Positions 1-7,538 are shown, counted from the first letter of the stretch. The stretch is 12,064 nucleotides of DNA from Hyphomicrobiaceae bacterium (GCA_021775715.1 JAJFHI010000420.1:1-12064); one strand, 5' to 3'. The notes: generated by a model not told the origin, from the letters alone. Program-made: numbers and translations.

Positions 1-169
1 TAGCCATCGAATAGGCGCGCACCAGCGGCTTGCCTTCGACCTCAATTCCCACCATCGCAAACTGGCCATTCTCAAAACGAAATGAAGCGTTGCGTGTCGT
101 GGTGAAGCTGAAAAGGTTGTCTGTCCAATGGTGGACGCTCAAGACTTCCTCGTGATGGTACGCGCTCAT
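1..169 (-). CDS. fpr: Ferredoxin--NADP+ reductase, N-terminal part (cut by window edge)
   Basis: Only the first 56 codons are present; the gene continues past the left edge. The flavoenzyme passes electrons between NADPH and ferredoxin or flavodoxin in the cytoplasm. The translated start reads MSAYHHEEVLSVHHWTDNLF and continues with FSFTTTR, then a segment FRFENGQFAMVG and RAYSMA at residues 51-56. The RxYS element (R51, Y53, S54) is the FAD-binding signature of bacterial Fpr proteins, and the HHWTD / FSFTTTR stretch is typical of alphaproteobacterial members. The chosen ATG (complement of 167-169) has only a weak Shine-Dalgarno sequence, but the N-terminus matches the family start. The gene follows apbE on the same strand after 161 bases and probably has its own promoter. 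I recognise the family from memory; most of the protein lies outside the window. Confidence 0.88.
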   Translation of the reverse strand, partial: MSAYHHEEVLSVHHWTDNLFSFTTTRNASFRFENGQFAMVGIEVEGKPLVRAYSMA

Positions 170-330
170 AATGGTATTCTGCTATCTTGGTTTTCTATTG
201 TCCGAAAACGCCCGTGCGACCTGCCGGTGACTGACGGACGCAGAGCGACGAGGACCTATCACCGTTCAGCGCCAACGCAAAGAGTGAGGCCTAATCAGCC
301 GCACGAAATGCTTAGAAAATGGCCGAATTT
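170..330. other. Gap between apbE end and fpr start
   Basis: These 161 bases lie downstream of apbE and upstream of fpr, both on the minus strand. I find no convincing coding frame. A plus-strand reading frame crosses the region, but it runs into the antisense of apbE and resembles nothing I know. The fpr promoter should be here, but I could not pick out a convincing -35/-10 pair or a strong hairpin terminator for apbE. Confidence 0.4.
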
Positions 331-1344
331 CTATTCGTTTTTGCCACCCGGCCAACCGTCAGATGCCCAGGTCACAAAGCCCTCACCGTCGCGCACGATT
401 AACAATGCGGCAAATTTCAAACGGCTCGCCATACGTTTGGCGTCCTCTTCGCCCGCAACCATAAGGGCCGTGGCGTAGGCGTCAGCCTGTGCGCAGTCCT
501 GAGTGATAACTGTGGCCGATGCCAACTTGTGCGCAATTGGCCGCCCGGATCGCGGATCGATGATATGCGCGATGCGCTGTCCGCCAACCTCAATGTATTT
601 CTCGTAATCGCCGGATGTCGCGATCGACATGTTGGGCAGTGAAACAACACGATCAAAATCCGAACGCACCTTATCGGGGACGGCGACGCCGATAAGCCAG
701 ACATCGCCTTTGGAATTGCGTCCGCGGGCACGAAGCTCGCCGCCGATATCGACAAGGTAATCCGCGATCCCTTCCGCCTCTAACATCCGCCCGACCTCGT
801 CAACACCATAACCTTTCGCAATCGCCGAAAGATCAAGCTTCACTTCAGGAATGGCCTTTTGCAGACTCGGTGGACTACTCCTGATGCGGAAATGCTTTGT
901 GCCAGTTACCGCAAGCACAGCGTCGATATCTCTTTGAGCCGGTGCATTGCTCCTTGCCGCAGCGCCAGGTCCAAAACCCCACAGTTTGAGCAATGGCGCG
1001 ACGGTTGGATCAAACGCTCCACCGGTTTGCTGACTGACCTCTGTCGCCAATTTAGCGACCACCGCCAGGCTGCGCGAGACCGGCACGGGCTCAGTCGATG
1101 TCGTTTGATTGAAGCGTGAAATTAAAGAACTCGGGTCGTAAGTCGAAAACTCACCTGAGAACTTTTTGAGCAGTGCATCTGTTTTCGCCTTGAGAGCTCC
1201 GATTTTTTCCCCACCAACCGACTTGGCAAGTGTCACGGCATAGCTCGTCCCCATCGTCTGGCCGGTAAATGCAGCGCCATCAGCCGCTGCAATGCGCGGC
1301 AAAAACACAACACCCAATATTAGGGAGATGCGGAACATGATCAT
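331..1344 (-). CDS. apbE: FAD:protein FMN transferase, ApbE/NosX-like, periplasmic
   Basis: A 337-residue ApbE-family flavin transferase. The family uses FAD and Mg2+ to attach FMN through a phosphoester bond to a Thr/Ser of target proteins such as NqrB/C, RnfG and NosR. An N-terminal hydrophobic segment (about residues 4-20, ending IAAAD) looks like a Sec signal peptide with no lipobox, so it should act in the periplasm. Family blocks appear in order: GQTMGTSY (28-35), FSTYDPSSLISRFN (66-79), GAFDPTVAPLLKLWGFG (109-125), DLSAIAKGYGVD (171-182), DIGGELRARG (199-208), SIATSGDYEKY (240-250), HIIDPRSGRP (260-269) and DAYATAL (288-294). Length is normal. A second ATG two codons downstream is also possible; neither has a clear Shine-Dalgarno. 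It is divergent from the NosR-like gene 164 bases away, so its substrate is probably that protein, the role called NosX in nos clusters. The pairing is inferred from context. Confidence 0.93.
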   Translation of the reverse strand: MIMFRISLILGVVFLPRIAAADGAAFTGQTMGTSYAVTLAKSVGGEKIGALKAKTDALLKKFSGEFSTYDPSSLISRFNQTTSTEPVPVSRSLAVVAKLATEVSQQTGGAFDPTVAPLLKLWGFGPGAAARSNAPAQRDIDAVLAVTGTKHFRIRSSPPSLQKAIPEVKLDLSAIAKGYGVDEVGRMLEAEGIADYLVDIGGELRARGRNSKGDVWLIGVAVPDKVRSDFDRVVSLPNMSIATSGDYEKYIEVGGQRIAHIIDPRSGRPIAHKLASATVITQDCAQADAYATALMVAGEEDAKRMASRLKFAALLIVRDGEGFVTWASDGWPGGKNE

Positions 1345-1508
1345 TAATCTGTGCTTTCAAAGCTCGATGCATGTCGCCCATTAGACTTGCCATCAATTGC
1401 GTTGTTCGTTGCTTGGCTTTATAGCATGACAAAAAAGGCAGGATGCAGCGGGCAACTATCTGGTCCCGAAGCTTTTGAACCAAAACTAGGGATCGCGAGC
1501 TGAAACGA
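1345..1508. promoter_or_regulatory. Divergent promoter region apbE / nosR-like
   Basis: These 164 bases separate two divergent genes whose products likely work together. On the plus strand TTGCGT (1397-1402) and TATAGC (1420-1425) are 17 bases apart, an acceptable sigma-70-type pair that would give a leader of about 80 nt for the NosR-like gene. Between this and the start codon lies the inverted repeat TTTTG-AAC-CAAAA (1473-1485). I found no TTGAT-N4-ATCAA box, which FNR/NnrR/DNR-controlled nos genes usually have. The promoter is a visual call only. Confidence 0.35.
1397..1425 (+). promoter_or_regulatory. Candidate sigma-70-type promoter of nosR-like gene
   Basis: TTGCGT and TATAGC are separated by 17 bases. 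Each matches the consensus hexamer at four of six positions. Transcription would begin near 1432, just after a short A-rich run. Not supported by anything except sequence. Confidence 0.3.
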
Positions 1509-3740
1509 ATGCTTCTAACCAACAGGCGGGCAAGCCGCTGTCTTAGGCTGATAACCCGCTTGATTGCTGTGCTCGTGTTAACCACGGCGTTTTACACACC
1601 GGCGCAAAGTGGGCTGGGTGGCCTCCCGAAGAAGCGCAAGGGCGTTCCCATAGAAGCCCATATCAAGAAACTGTTCGATGTAATTGGTCAAACTACGCTC
1701 GGAGACAGGGTCAAAGCTGGCACGGGTCCAGACGCGCCCTGGGTGTGGCCGTTTTATAATGGCAACAGACTGCTCGGCTATGCGTTCCTGACCGTCGAGA
1801 TAGCGCCGCTTCCCGGCTACTCCGGCAAACCAATCGAAGCTCTCGTCGCAATTGATCCCGAAGGCAACTATCGCGGCGTAAAGATCTTGCATCATGAGGA
1901 GCCAATTTTTCTCAAGGGCTACAACCAAGACTCTCTCGACAAAGTCGCGGACCAGTACAAGGGCCTTAAGGTCCAAGACAACATCAAGGTTCGCGCGCCA
2001 AGCGACAACTCAAAACGTGTTGACGGAAACTCCTACGTCGATGGCATTAGCCGCGCGACCATTTCAGTCATCATCTTGAATGAATCGGTCATCCAATCGG
2101 CCATCAAAGTCGCAGCCGCGAAAGTCGAAGGCTTCGCACGTCTGCAAACGGCAAAAGTCAACATGGACGTTGTAGAGAAGGTCTCGTGGGACAGCATGGT
2201 CGAACAGGGCTGGATCAAGCGCCAGCGTATTTACTATGGCGATGTTCACAAAGCTTTCAATGGCACGAAAGAGGTTTTCGAAGCGGCCGAACGCCAGAGT
2301 GCCGACGTCGATACGTTCTCGGATCTGCAGTTTGTTCAGGTCAACATTCCATCCACTGGTCGCTATCTGCTAGGCGATGCTGGTTACGAACGTCTCATTA
2401 CCGAGGAACTAAAGTCCGGCGAGAACGCAATCCTGGTTCTCTCGAATGGCCCCTACTCTTATCTCGGCGAAGAGTTCGTCGCGCGCACGGTTCCAGAACG
2501 CGCTGACATACACCAAGGTGACCGTTCGATCGAAATCCGCGACGTATACTTTTATAACTTCTATAAGCCCGAGTGGCCAGCCGACATGCCGAAGTTTAGG
2601 CAAGCACGAATTTTCCGGATTGACGCGCGCGATGCCTTTGATCCGTCTTCGCCTTGGCAGTTTAATCTCAATGTGATCCGTGGTGGCGGGAGGCTGAAGG
2701 ATGAGGTGAAACGTTCGTTTTCAGCGGGCTACAAATTGCCAGAACGGCTGTTCATCAAACCAGATCCGACAGCGACCGCCGCCGCAACGCCACTGTGGGT
2801 CGAACTTTGGAAAAACCGGTGGCTGGAAATCGTCGGCCTGCTTGCAGGCCTCAGCGTACTAACCGCCGTTGTTCTGTACCCAAAAAGATTCATCAAAAAT
2901 CCGGCCAACTTCAAAAAATTCCGCTGGGCATATCTGCTCTACACCATCGGATTTATTGGCTACTTCACCCAAGCCCAGATCTCCGTTACGCATGTCCTGA
3001 CACTTTTGCAAAGTTTCTTCGACAGCTCGGCTGCCTCGGGCCTACTGCTTGATCCGATCATTTGCATCCTGGGAGCTTACGTCCTCTTCACACTTATCTT
3101 CTGGGGGCGCGGGTTCTTCTGTGGCTGGCTTTGCCCATTCGGCGCCATGCAGGAAGTCATGTCCTGGCTTGGCAAAAAACTGCGGGCGCCACAACTTAAG
3201 ATCGCCTGGATCACGCACAGCTTCGGCAATAAAATCAAATATGTCATATTTGTTGGCCTCGCCGTCGTATCGGTGTATTCGCTCGGCACTGCCGAAGTGA
3301 TGTCGGAAGTCGAGCCATTTAAGACCGCCATTACATTAAACTTCGTACGCACCTGGCCGTTCGTAGTCTACGCCGTAGTGTTACTCCTGGCCTCAATGTT
3401 CGTGCACAAGTTCTTCTGCCGCTACCTTTGCCCGCTCGGTGCTGCCCTTGCGATCGCTGGAAAATTGCGGGTGATAGACTTCATCGCGAGGCGCGAGCAA
3501 TGTGGCAGCCCGTGTCAGCTTTGTTCCGTAAAATGCGAGATCAAGGCCATCAAGCCGGAAGGTGAAATCGACTACGACGAGTGTGTGCAATGTTACGAAT
3601 GCGTCGTCATCCATGACGACGACAAGCAATGCGTTCCATTGGTTCAGGAGCGCAAGCAAAAAGCACGCCATACGAAAGCAACACCGCACGTTCCAGTAAC
3701 CGTCAAGGTGCGCGAGCCGAAAACTTTAGAGACCGCCTAG
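1509..3740 (+). CDS. nosR: NosR/NirI-type flavo-iron-sulfur membrane protein
   Basis: A 743-residue protein with full NosR architecture: an N-terminal hydrophobic segment (about 14-30), a periplasmic FMN-binding domain with DGISRATIS (178-186; T184 the likely FMN-bearing residue), and a long periplasmic linker. Hydrophobic segments follow near 438-457, 474-490, 513-535, 577-595 and 613-632, with two cysteine pairs beside the membrane, CGWLCP (C538, C542) and CRYLCP (C637, C641). The cytoplasmic ferredoxin-like end carries C665, C669, C672, C676 and C692, C695, C698, C708. In denitrifiers NosR is needed for N2O reductase activity, apparently as an electron-transfer protein. No nosZ or other nos gene follows; the next gene is a symporter 193 bases on, so another electron acceptor is possible. 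The position usually Gly in the flavinylation motif (SGAT) is Arg here. The start is the first ATG; its Shine-Dalgarno is weak (GAG at 1497-1499). Confidence 0.9.
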   Translation: MLLTNRRASRCLRLITRLIAVLVLTTAFYTPAQSGLGGLPKKRKGVPIEAHIKKLFDVIGQTTLGDRVKAGTGPDAPWVWPFYNGNRLLGYAFLTVEIAPLPGYSGKPIEALVAIDPEGNYRGVKILHHEEPIFLKGYNQDSLDKVADQYKGLKVQDNIKVRAPSDNSKRVDGNSYVDGISRATISVIILNESVIQSAIKVAAAKVEGFARLQTAKVNMDVVEKVSWDSMVEQGWIKRQRIYYGDVHKAFNGTKEVFEAAERQSADVDTFSDLQFVQVNIPSTGRYLLGDAGYERLITEELKSGENAILVLSNGPYSYLGEEFVARTVPERADIHQGDRSIEIRDVYFYNFYKPEWPADMPKFRQARIFRIDARDAFDPSSPWQFNLNVIRGGGRLKDEVKRSFSAGYKLPERLFIKPDPTATAAATPLWVELWKNRWLEIVGLLAGLSVLTAVVLYPKRFIKNPANFKKFRWAYLLYTIGFIGYFTQAQISVTHVLTLLQSFFDSSAASGLLLDPIICILGAYVLFTLIFWGRGFFCGWLCPFGAMQEVMSWLGKKLRAPQLKIAWITHSFGNKIKYVIFVGLAVVSVYSLGTAEVMSEVEPFKTAITLNFVRTWPFVVYAVVLLLASMFVHKFFCRYLCPLGAALAIAGKLRVIDFIARREQCGSPCQLCSVKCEIKAIKPEGEIDYDECVQCYECVVIHDDDKQCVPLVQERKQKARHTKATPHVPVTVKVREPKTLETA

Positions 3741-3752
3741 CGACACCTGGCA

Positions 3753-3764
3753 TGACAATTGTCA
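3753..3764. repeat. 12-bp perfect palindrome TGACAATTGTCA
   Basis: TGACAATTGTCA equals its own reverse complement. It lies 13 bases after the NosR-like stop codon and 170 bases before the symporter start. It has too little stem GC and no T-run to be a convincing terminator, so an operator for the symporter gene is the more likely reading. No known regulator can be named. Confidence 0.35.
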
Positions 3765-3817
3765 CGTCTCAGATACCTCGACCGCCACGTTGCGTACCGC
3801 TCTTGCCAAACATGGTG

Positions 3818-3834
3818 CGGCGACGCCGAGTTTT
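3818..3834 (+). terminator. Weak candidate terminator after nosR-like gene
   Basis: CGGC-GAC-GCCG (3818-3828) can form a four-pair GC stem with a three-base loop and is followed by AG and four T residues (3831-3834). The stem is short and the T-run is minimal, so termination here would be inefficient at best. Confidence 0.2.
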
Positions 3835-3933
3835 CCGGAACTGGCACACCTCCCCAACCACAAGACTATAGGCTAAATTCCTTTCGCCGTGCTACAACAC
3901 GACAGCAAACGACGCAGCTTATCGGGGGACACA

Positions 3934-5298
3934 ATGGCGCCTGGAAATGACAAACACGGCAGCACGAAACTGTCTTTGACAGCGAAAGTGCTGATCGGAA
4001 TGGTCTTGGGATTGATCGTTGGCATTGTCTTCAACTCCATCGACAACAGCTTCATAAACGAACATATCGTCGGCGGTTTGTTTGCCATGGTCGGCAAGAT
4101 GTTCATCAACGCATTGAAGATGTTGGTCGTGCCCCTCGTCACGTTCTCACTCATTTGCGGCGTGACCGGTATTGGCGACATTCGGATGCTTGGCCGTGTC
4201 GGCGGCAAGGCATTCGGCCTCTATCTGCTCACAACCGCCGTTGCCATTGCTGTCGCCATTCTTCTTGCCACCATCATCGGACCAGGTTCCGGCTTTGACA
4301 TGACCGGAATTGATACGTCCGGCATCAACGCGAAAGAGGCCCCTACGGTCTGGGACGTATTCGCAAACATCGTCCCGACCAACCCAATCAACGCTTTTGC
4401 CAACGCTGAGATGCTTCAGATCATTTTCTACGTAATCTTGATTGGCATTGCGACGCTCATGCTTGGCGAAAAATCAAAGTCGTTCGTCCAGGCTTGCGAG
4501 TATATGAACGAACTGATGATGAAAGTCGTCGAGATCGTTATGGCATTCGCGCCTTACGGTGTGTTCTGTCTCATTGCCAAGACGTTCTCAGAACAGGGCA
4601 TTGATTTGTTCCTGCCTGTCATCGCCTACGTTGTGACCTTGGTGAGTGCACTCCTGCTTCACCTGTTCGTAACATTGATGATATTCCTGAAGCTGTTGTC
4701 GGGCCTCAACCCACTTACGTTCTTGAAAAAGATCCGCCCCGCGCAGATCTTTGCGTTTTCGACTGCCAGCTCAAACGCCACTATTCCCGTAACGTTTCAA
4801 TGCACCACGGAACGCATGGGCGTGAACAACTCCGTCGCTTCATTCACAGTACCATTTGGTGCGACCATCAACATGGACGGCACTGCCATTATGCAGGGCG
4901 TTGCCACGGTGTTCCTGGCGAATGTCTATGGCATTTCACTCGGCCTCGGTGGCTATCTCACCGTGATCGGCATGGCTGTTCTCGCGTCAATCGGTACGGC
5001 CGGTGTGCCAGGCGTCGGCCTTGTCATGCTGACCATGGTGCTCGGCCAGGTCGGACTTCCGATCGAAGGCATTGCCATCGTGCTCGGTGTCGACCGTCTG
5101 ATGGACATGATCCGAACATCCGTCAATGTCACGGGCGATGCCGTGGTCTCCGCAATCGTCGCCAACAGCGAAGGCAAGCTGGATATGGCCGTGTTCGAAG
5201 ATCCGGAAGCAGGTACAATGACCGGCGATGATCTTGAGATCAGCCATGAGGCCGAACTCGAGCTTGCCGAAGCCGCTCGGCCCAAACCTGACGCATAA
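3934..5298 (+). CDS. Cation:dicarboxylate/amino-acid symporter (DAACS family)
   Basis: A 454-residue inner-membrane symporter of the GltP/DctA/SDF family, which takes up glutamate, aspartate or C4-dicarboxylates with Na+ or H+. Hydrophobic helices fill residues 15-415. Family motifs are SSNATIP (279-285, first re-entrant hairpin), NMDGT (313-317, helix 7), GTAGVPG (354-360, second hairpin) and VDRLMDMIRTSVNVTGDA (386-403, helix 8). In helix 8, R394 aligns with the GltPh arginine that binds the substrate side-chain carboxylate, and D387, D391, N398 and D402 align with its ligand and cation residues. An acidic substrate is therefore likely; which one cannot be decided. The C-terminal tail (430-454) is hydrophilic, rich in Glu and Ala. 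I chose the ATG at 3934 because GGGGGA (3924-3929) lies four bases upstream; an in-frame GTG at 3889 would add 15 residues without a good ribosome site. Confidence 0.92.
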   Translation: MAPGNDKHGSTKLSLTAKVLIGMVLGLIVGIVFNSIDNSFINEHIVGGLFAMVGKMFINALKMLVVPLVTFSLICGVTGIGDIRMLGRVGGKAFGLYLLTTAVAIAVAILLATIIGPGSGFDMTGIDTSGINAKEAPTVWDVFANIVPTNPINAFANAEMLQIIFYVILIGIATLMLGEKSKSFVQACEYMNELMMKVVEIVMAFAPYGVFCLIAKTFSEQGIDLFLPVIAYVVTLVSALLLHLFVTLMIFLKLLSGLNPLTFLKKIRPAQIFAFSTASSNATIPVTFQCTTERMGVNNSVASFTVPFGATINMDGTAIMQGVATVFLANVYGISLGLGGYLTVIGMAVLASIGTAGVPGVGLVMLTMVLGQVGLPIEGIAIVLGVDRLMDMIRTSVNVTGDAVVSAIVANSEGKLDMAVFEDPEAGTMTGDDLEISHEAELELAEAARPKPDA

Positions 5299-5356
5299 CT
5301 TCGTTCGCCGTCTCTTTGGCGGCTACTGCCTTTACTCAAAACGATTGTGGCCAAGG

Positions 5357-5372
5357 CAGTCGCGCGCGACTG
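5357..5372. repeat. 16-bp perfect palindrome CAGTCGCGCGCGACTG
   Basis: The sequence equals its own reverse complement and lies 59 bases after the symporter stop, 88 bases before the DUF899 start. As RNA it could form a six-pair stem (CAGTCG/CGACTG) closed by CGCG, but no T-run follows. It could be a factor-assisted stop, an mRNA-stabilising hairpin or a dimer-binding site. Confidence 0.4.
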
Positions 5373-5460
5373 AAAGCAACATCCATGCGGTCGCATCTGA
5401 TGACTATTCGAACGTTTCTTTTGGGCGTATCGTGTGTGATCAACACGGAGGAAGCGGACC

Positions 5461-6057
5461 ATGACAGAGGCAGAGAAGCTCGAATTCGAAATCATGGAGA
5501 AGGCGCACAAGCTCGCTGAATTGCGTCGGAAAGATCCAGATGTCGAGGTCAAGGACTACACATTCCAAACACTCGCCGGCGAGACCAACCTGACAGGTCT
5601 GTTTGCCGACCGCGACCGTCTGCTGGTGATCCACAATATGGGACAGGGCTGCCGCTATTGCACGTTGTGGGCTGATGGCATCAACGGCGTTCTGCCCCAC
5701 CTTGAAGACGCGATGTCTGTTGTACTGGTCTCCAAAGATCCACCTGACGTGCAACGGCGCATGGCTGGCGACCGCGGCTGGAAATTTCGCCTAGCCTCCC
5801 ATGGTGGCGGCACCTACATGGCCGAGCAGTGCTCCATGGGAGACCACGTCAACTATCCCGGCGCCGCCATTTACGAAAGGAAAGGCAAAACAATCGCATG
5901 TCGCGGACGCGCGATATTCGGCCCGGGCGATCTCTATTCACCGGTGTGGCACTTCCTTGCACTCGCCGGCATCGGCGCCGACAGCTGGACGCCCCAATTC
6001 AACTATTGGCAACGGCCTGGCAAGCTCGACGATGGCGGTGAGAACGTCCGCAACTAG
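5461..6057 (+). CDS. DUF899-family thioredoxin-like protein
   Basis: A 198-residue protein that I recognise as DUF899, a poorly characterised family with a thioredoxin-like fold. It has a charged helical N-terminus (1-25), then VKDYTFQT and a peroxiredoxin-like segment RLLVIHNMG. The CxxC motif is GCRYC (C64, C67) followed by TLWADGINGVLPHLED, the family hallmark. SVVLVSKDPPDVQRR (86-100), RGWKFRLAS (105-113) and FGPGDLYSPVWHFL (153-166) are also typical. There is no signal peptide, so it is probably cytoplasmic. The biochemical role is unknown; a thiol redox function is inferred from CxxC only. GGAGGAA (5447-5453), seven bases before the ATG, fixes the start. It follows the symporter after 162 bases that carry several inverted repeats, so separate control is plausible. 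The next gene is convergent. Confidence 0.85.
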   Translation: MTEAEKLEFEIMEKAHKLAELRRKDPDVEVKDYTFQTLAGETNLTGLFADRDRLLVIHNMGQGCRYCTLWADGINGVLPHLEDAMSVVLVSKDPPDVQRRMAGDRGWKFRLASHGGGTYMAEQCSMGDHVNYPGAAIYERKGKTIACRGRAIFGPGDLYSPVWHFLALAGIGADSWTPQFNYWQRPGKLDDGGENVRN

Positions 6058-6140
6058 TTTATGCGTCCACTGACGTCGAAAACTGCCGCATGCCCAAACT
6101 CAGGAAGACGAACAGGTTCATTGGCGCATCGAGACGCATA
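6058..6140. other. Convergent gap between DUF899 and patatin genes
   Basis: These 83 bases lie between two stop codons on opposite strands. A bidirectional terminator would be expected, but I see no compact GC stem with flanking T/A runs. ATGCGTC (6061-6067) and GACGCAT (6132-6138) are complementary, but 64 bases apart. Confidence 0.3.
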
Positions 6141-7346
6141 TCAGCGGACCTCGGTGATGAGACCCGGTGGGCGCTTGGCCCAACTATACCCTAACCGGCC
6201 AAGCTTGCGGCCGACATTAAATAGCGCGGTCATGTATTTTCGGTCGAACGGTTCTTGGCTCACCATGTCAAAGTCACTTGGAACCGACGCCATATTGTAG
6301 CCAATGCCGTTGTTTCCGGCCTCGACATAAAGCTTGTACAAATCGCTAATCGCCTGCTGCTTCATAAGCGTGTACAATGACCGCTGCGCAATACCGGCCG
6401 CAGTCGCCTTCGTCACATCCCATTTCGGCGACAGCGGTGTGTTCATTACGATATAGAGATTTAACTTTGTCGATTTGAGACTCCGGCGAACCGAGTTCGG
6501 CGCGACACTGCTGATCAAGAGCTGCGGTGGCAGAAAAAACACCTGGCCGGTTGTCCCGCCATCTACATGCAGTTCTTGTAGCGTCTCGCCGTTCGCTGCA
6601 ACATCGATCGTGACCGGCGGGAAGATCGCCGGAATAGACGCCGAAGCCCGCAGCACATCGCGAAATAATTTCAGCGCGGCTAGGTCACCGCGCGTTGCTA
6701 TCTCACCCATATCCCAAACGACGGGGCGTTGTGCATCAAGGTTGGTGGTCCCGACGAGAAGACGTCGGCCCCTGGCATGTTGGCGCGCAACGCCGCGCAA
6801 AAGATCTTCGTCAACATACTTTGCAATCATGGCTTTAAACTGCGAAGCATCTGCGATCGACGACCCACCCAGAAGGCCGGCCAACACCTGCGGCTGAACA
6901 AGCTCCTTGGTGGAATACTTGGTGTAGATCTCTTCTAACTCACGGTCATAGGCCGGACCCAGAAAGACAAACGGCGCCGCCAACGCGCCAGTGCTAATTC
7001 CCGTGACGAGATCGAATTCAGGACGCATGCCGGAATCGCTCCAGCCTTTAAGCAGCCCGGCACCGAATGCACCATCACTTCCACCACCCGAGATCGCAAG
7101 AAAGTTTGCCGATATCCGCCGACCATTCTTAAACTGGTGAGGTCGGGCCGCCTTGGTTTGCTGATAGCTGAGGCGCATCTTCTGACGGATGTGCTTTGGA
7201 AGCGCGTCGCCCCAATACCGGACATCGGGAAGCCCCACGACCTGCACTTCGTCAACAAGGCTTAATGGCACCGGCGTGCGCACAAGCTGTGCTGCACAGC
7301 CACTGAGCAGCACCATCAAAAACGCGAAAACAACCGGCATTTTCAT
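6141..7346 (-). CDS. Patatin-like phospholipase lipoprotein
   Basis: A 401-residue patatin-domain serine acylhydrolase, expected to hydrolyse acyl esters of phospholipids or related lipids. The first 17 residues, MKMPVVFAFLMVLLSGC, form a lipoprotein signal with lipobox LSGC (acylated Cys17). It should therefore sit on the envelope, facing the periplasm or beyond. The oxyanion-hole glycine loop is SGGGSDGAFGAG (86-97), the nucleophile is in GISTG (116-120, S118) and the dyad Asp is in VDGG (D262). All three catalytic elements are intact. Upstream in-frame starts would add up to 56 residues and bury the signal sequence, so I chose the start giving the lipobox, although its Shine-Dalgarno is weak. 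It is separated from the MBL gene on the same strand by 192 bases holding a tandem repeat. Substrate and biological role cannot be read from the sequence. Confidence 0.9.
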   Translation of the reverse strand: MKMPVVFAFLMVLLSGCAAQLVRTPVPLSLVDEVQVVGLPDVRYWGDALPKHIRQKMRLSYQQTKAARPHQFKNGRRISANFLAISGGGSDGAFGAGLLKGWSDSGMRPEFDLVTGISTGALAAPFVFLGPAYDRELEEIYTKYSTKELVQPQVLAGLLGGSSIADASQFKAMIAKYVDEDLLRGVARQHARGRRLLVGTTNLDAQRPVVWDMGEIATRGDLAALKLFRDVLRASASIPAIFPPVTIDVAANGETLQELHVDGGTTGQVFFLPPQLLISSVAPNSVRRSLKSTKLNLYIVMNTPLSPKWDVTKATAAGIAQRSLYTLMKQQAISDLYKLYVEAGNNGIGYNMASVPSDFDMVSQEPFDRKYMTALFNVGRKLGRLGYSWAKRPPGLITEVR

Positions 7347-7377
7347 TCTGACATCTGACGCGTTGAGTTTTTCAAAG

Positions 7378-7422
7378 GACCCCGTCCCCCGGGAGCCAGT
7401 CCCACACTGAGCCAGTCCCACA
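7378..7422. repeat. Short tandem repeat upstream of patatin gene
   Basis: GAGCCAGTCCCACA occurs exactly at 7393-7406 and 7409-7422, a period of 16 bases. A degenerate third unit (7378-7391, ten of 14 positions matching) directly adjoins on the patatin side. The array lies about 30-75 bases upstream of the patatin start, where a regulator or RNA polymerase would bind. It could be a set of binding sites or a recent small duplication. Confidence 0.6.
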
Positions 7423-7538
7423 ATAATTAGGCGAGTTTGGGAAGTTGCATCTAACAACAGACGCATCAATACCATAGGCATACTTAAAGTCGGGTTATTT
7501 TTGTTGCATCGCACAGCTGGAAATCAACAGAAAGCCCT

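Noticed and set aside
128..478. Plus-strand open frame of 116 codons across the fpr/apbE gap.
   Set aside because: It overlaps the antisense of both fpr and apbE, resembles no known protein and has no ribosome site; the minus-strand genes are clearly real.
1345..1508. Possible FNR/NnrR box between apbE and the NosR-like gene (TTGCCATCAA at 1388-1397).
   Set aside because: The half-sites lack the four-base spacer and the left half is TTGC, not TTGAT, so it does not fit TTGAT-N4-ATCAA.
3842..3860. TGGCAC at 3842-3847 looks like the -24 half of a sigma-54 promoter before the symporter; dctA genes of rhizobia are sigma-54 dependent.
   Set aside because: The required GC at the -12 position, ten bases after the GG, is absent (CA there), so the element is incomplete.
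4953..5552. Minus-strand open frame of 199 codons opposite the symporter 3' end.
   Set aside because: Low-complexity Ser/Thr-rich antisense translation; the symporter on plus carries the family motifs there.
7347..7514. A 56-codon N-terminal extension of the patatin protein.
   Set aside because: It would place the lipoprotein signal inside the protein, begins at a GTG without a good ribosome site and runs through the tandem repeat.
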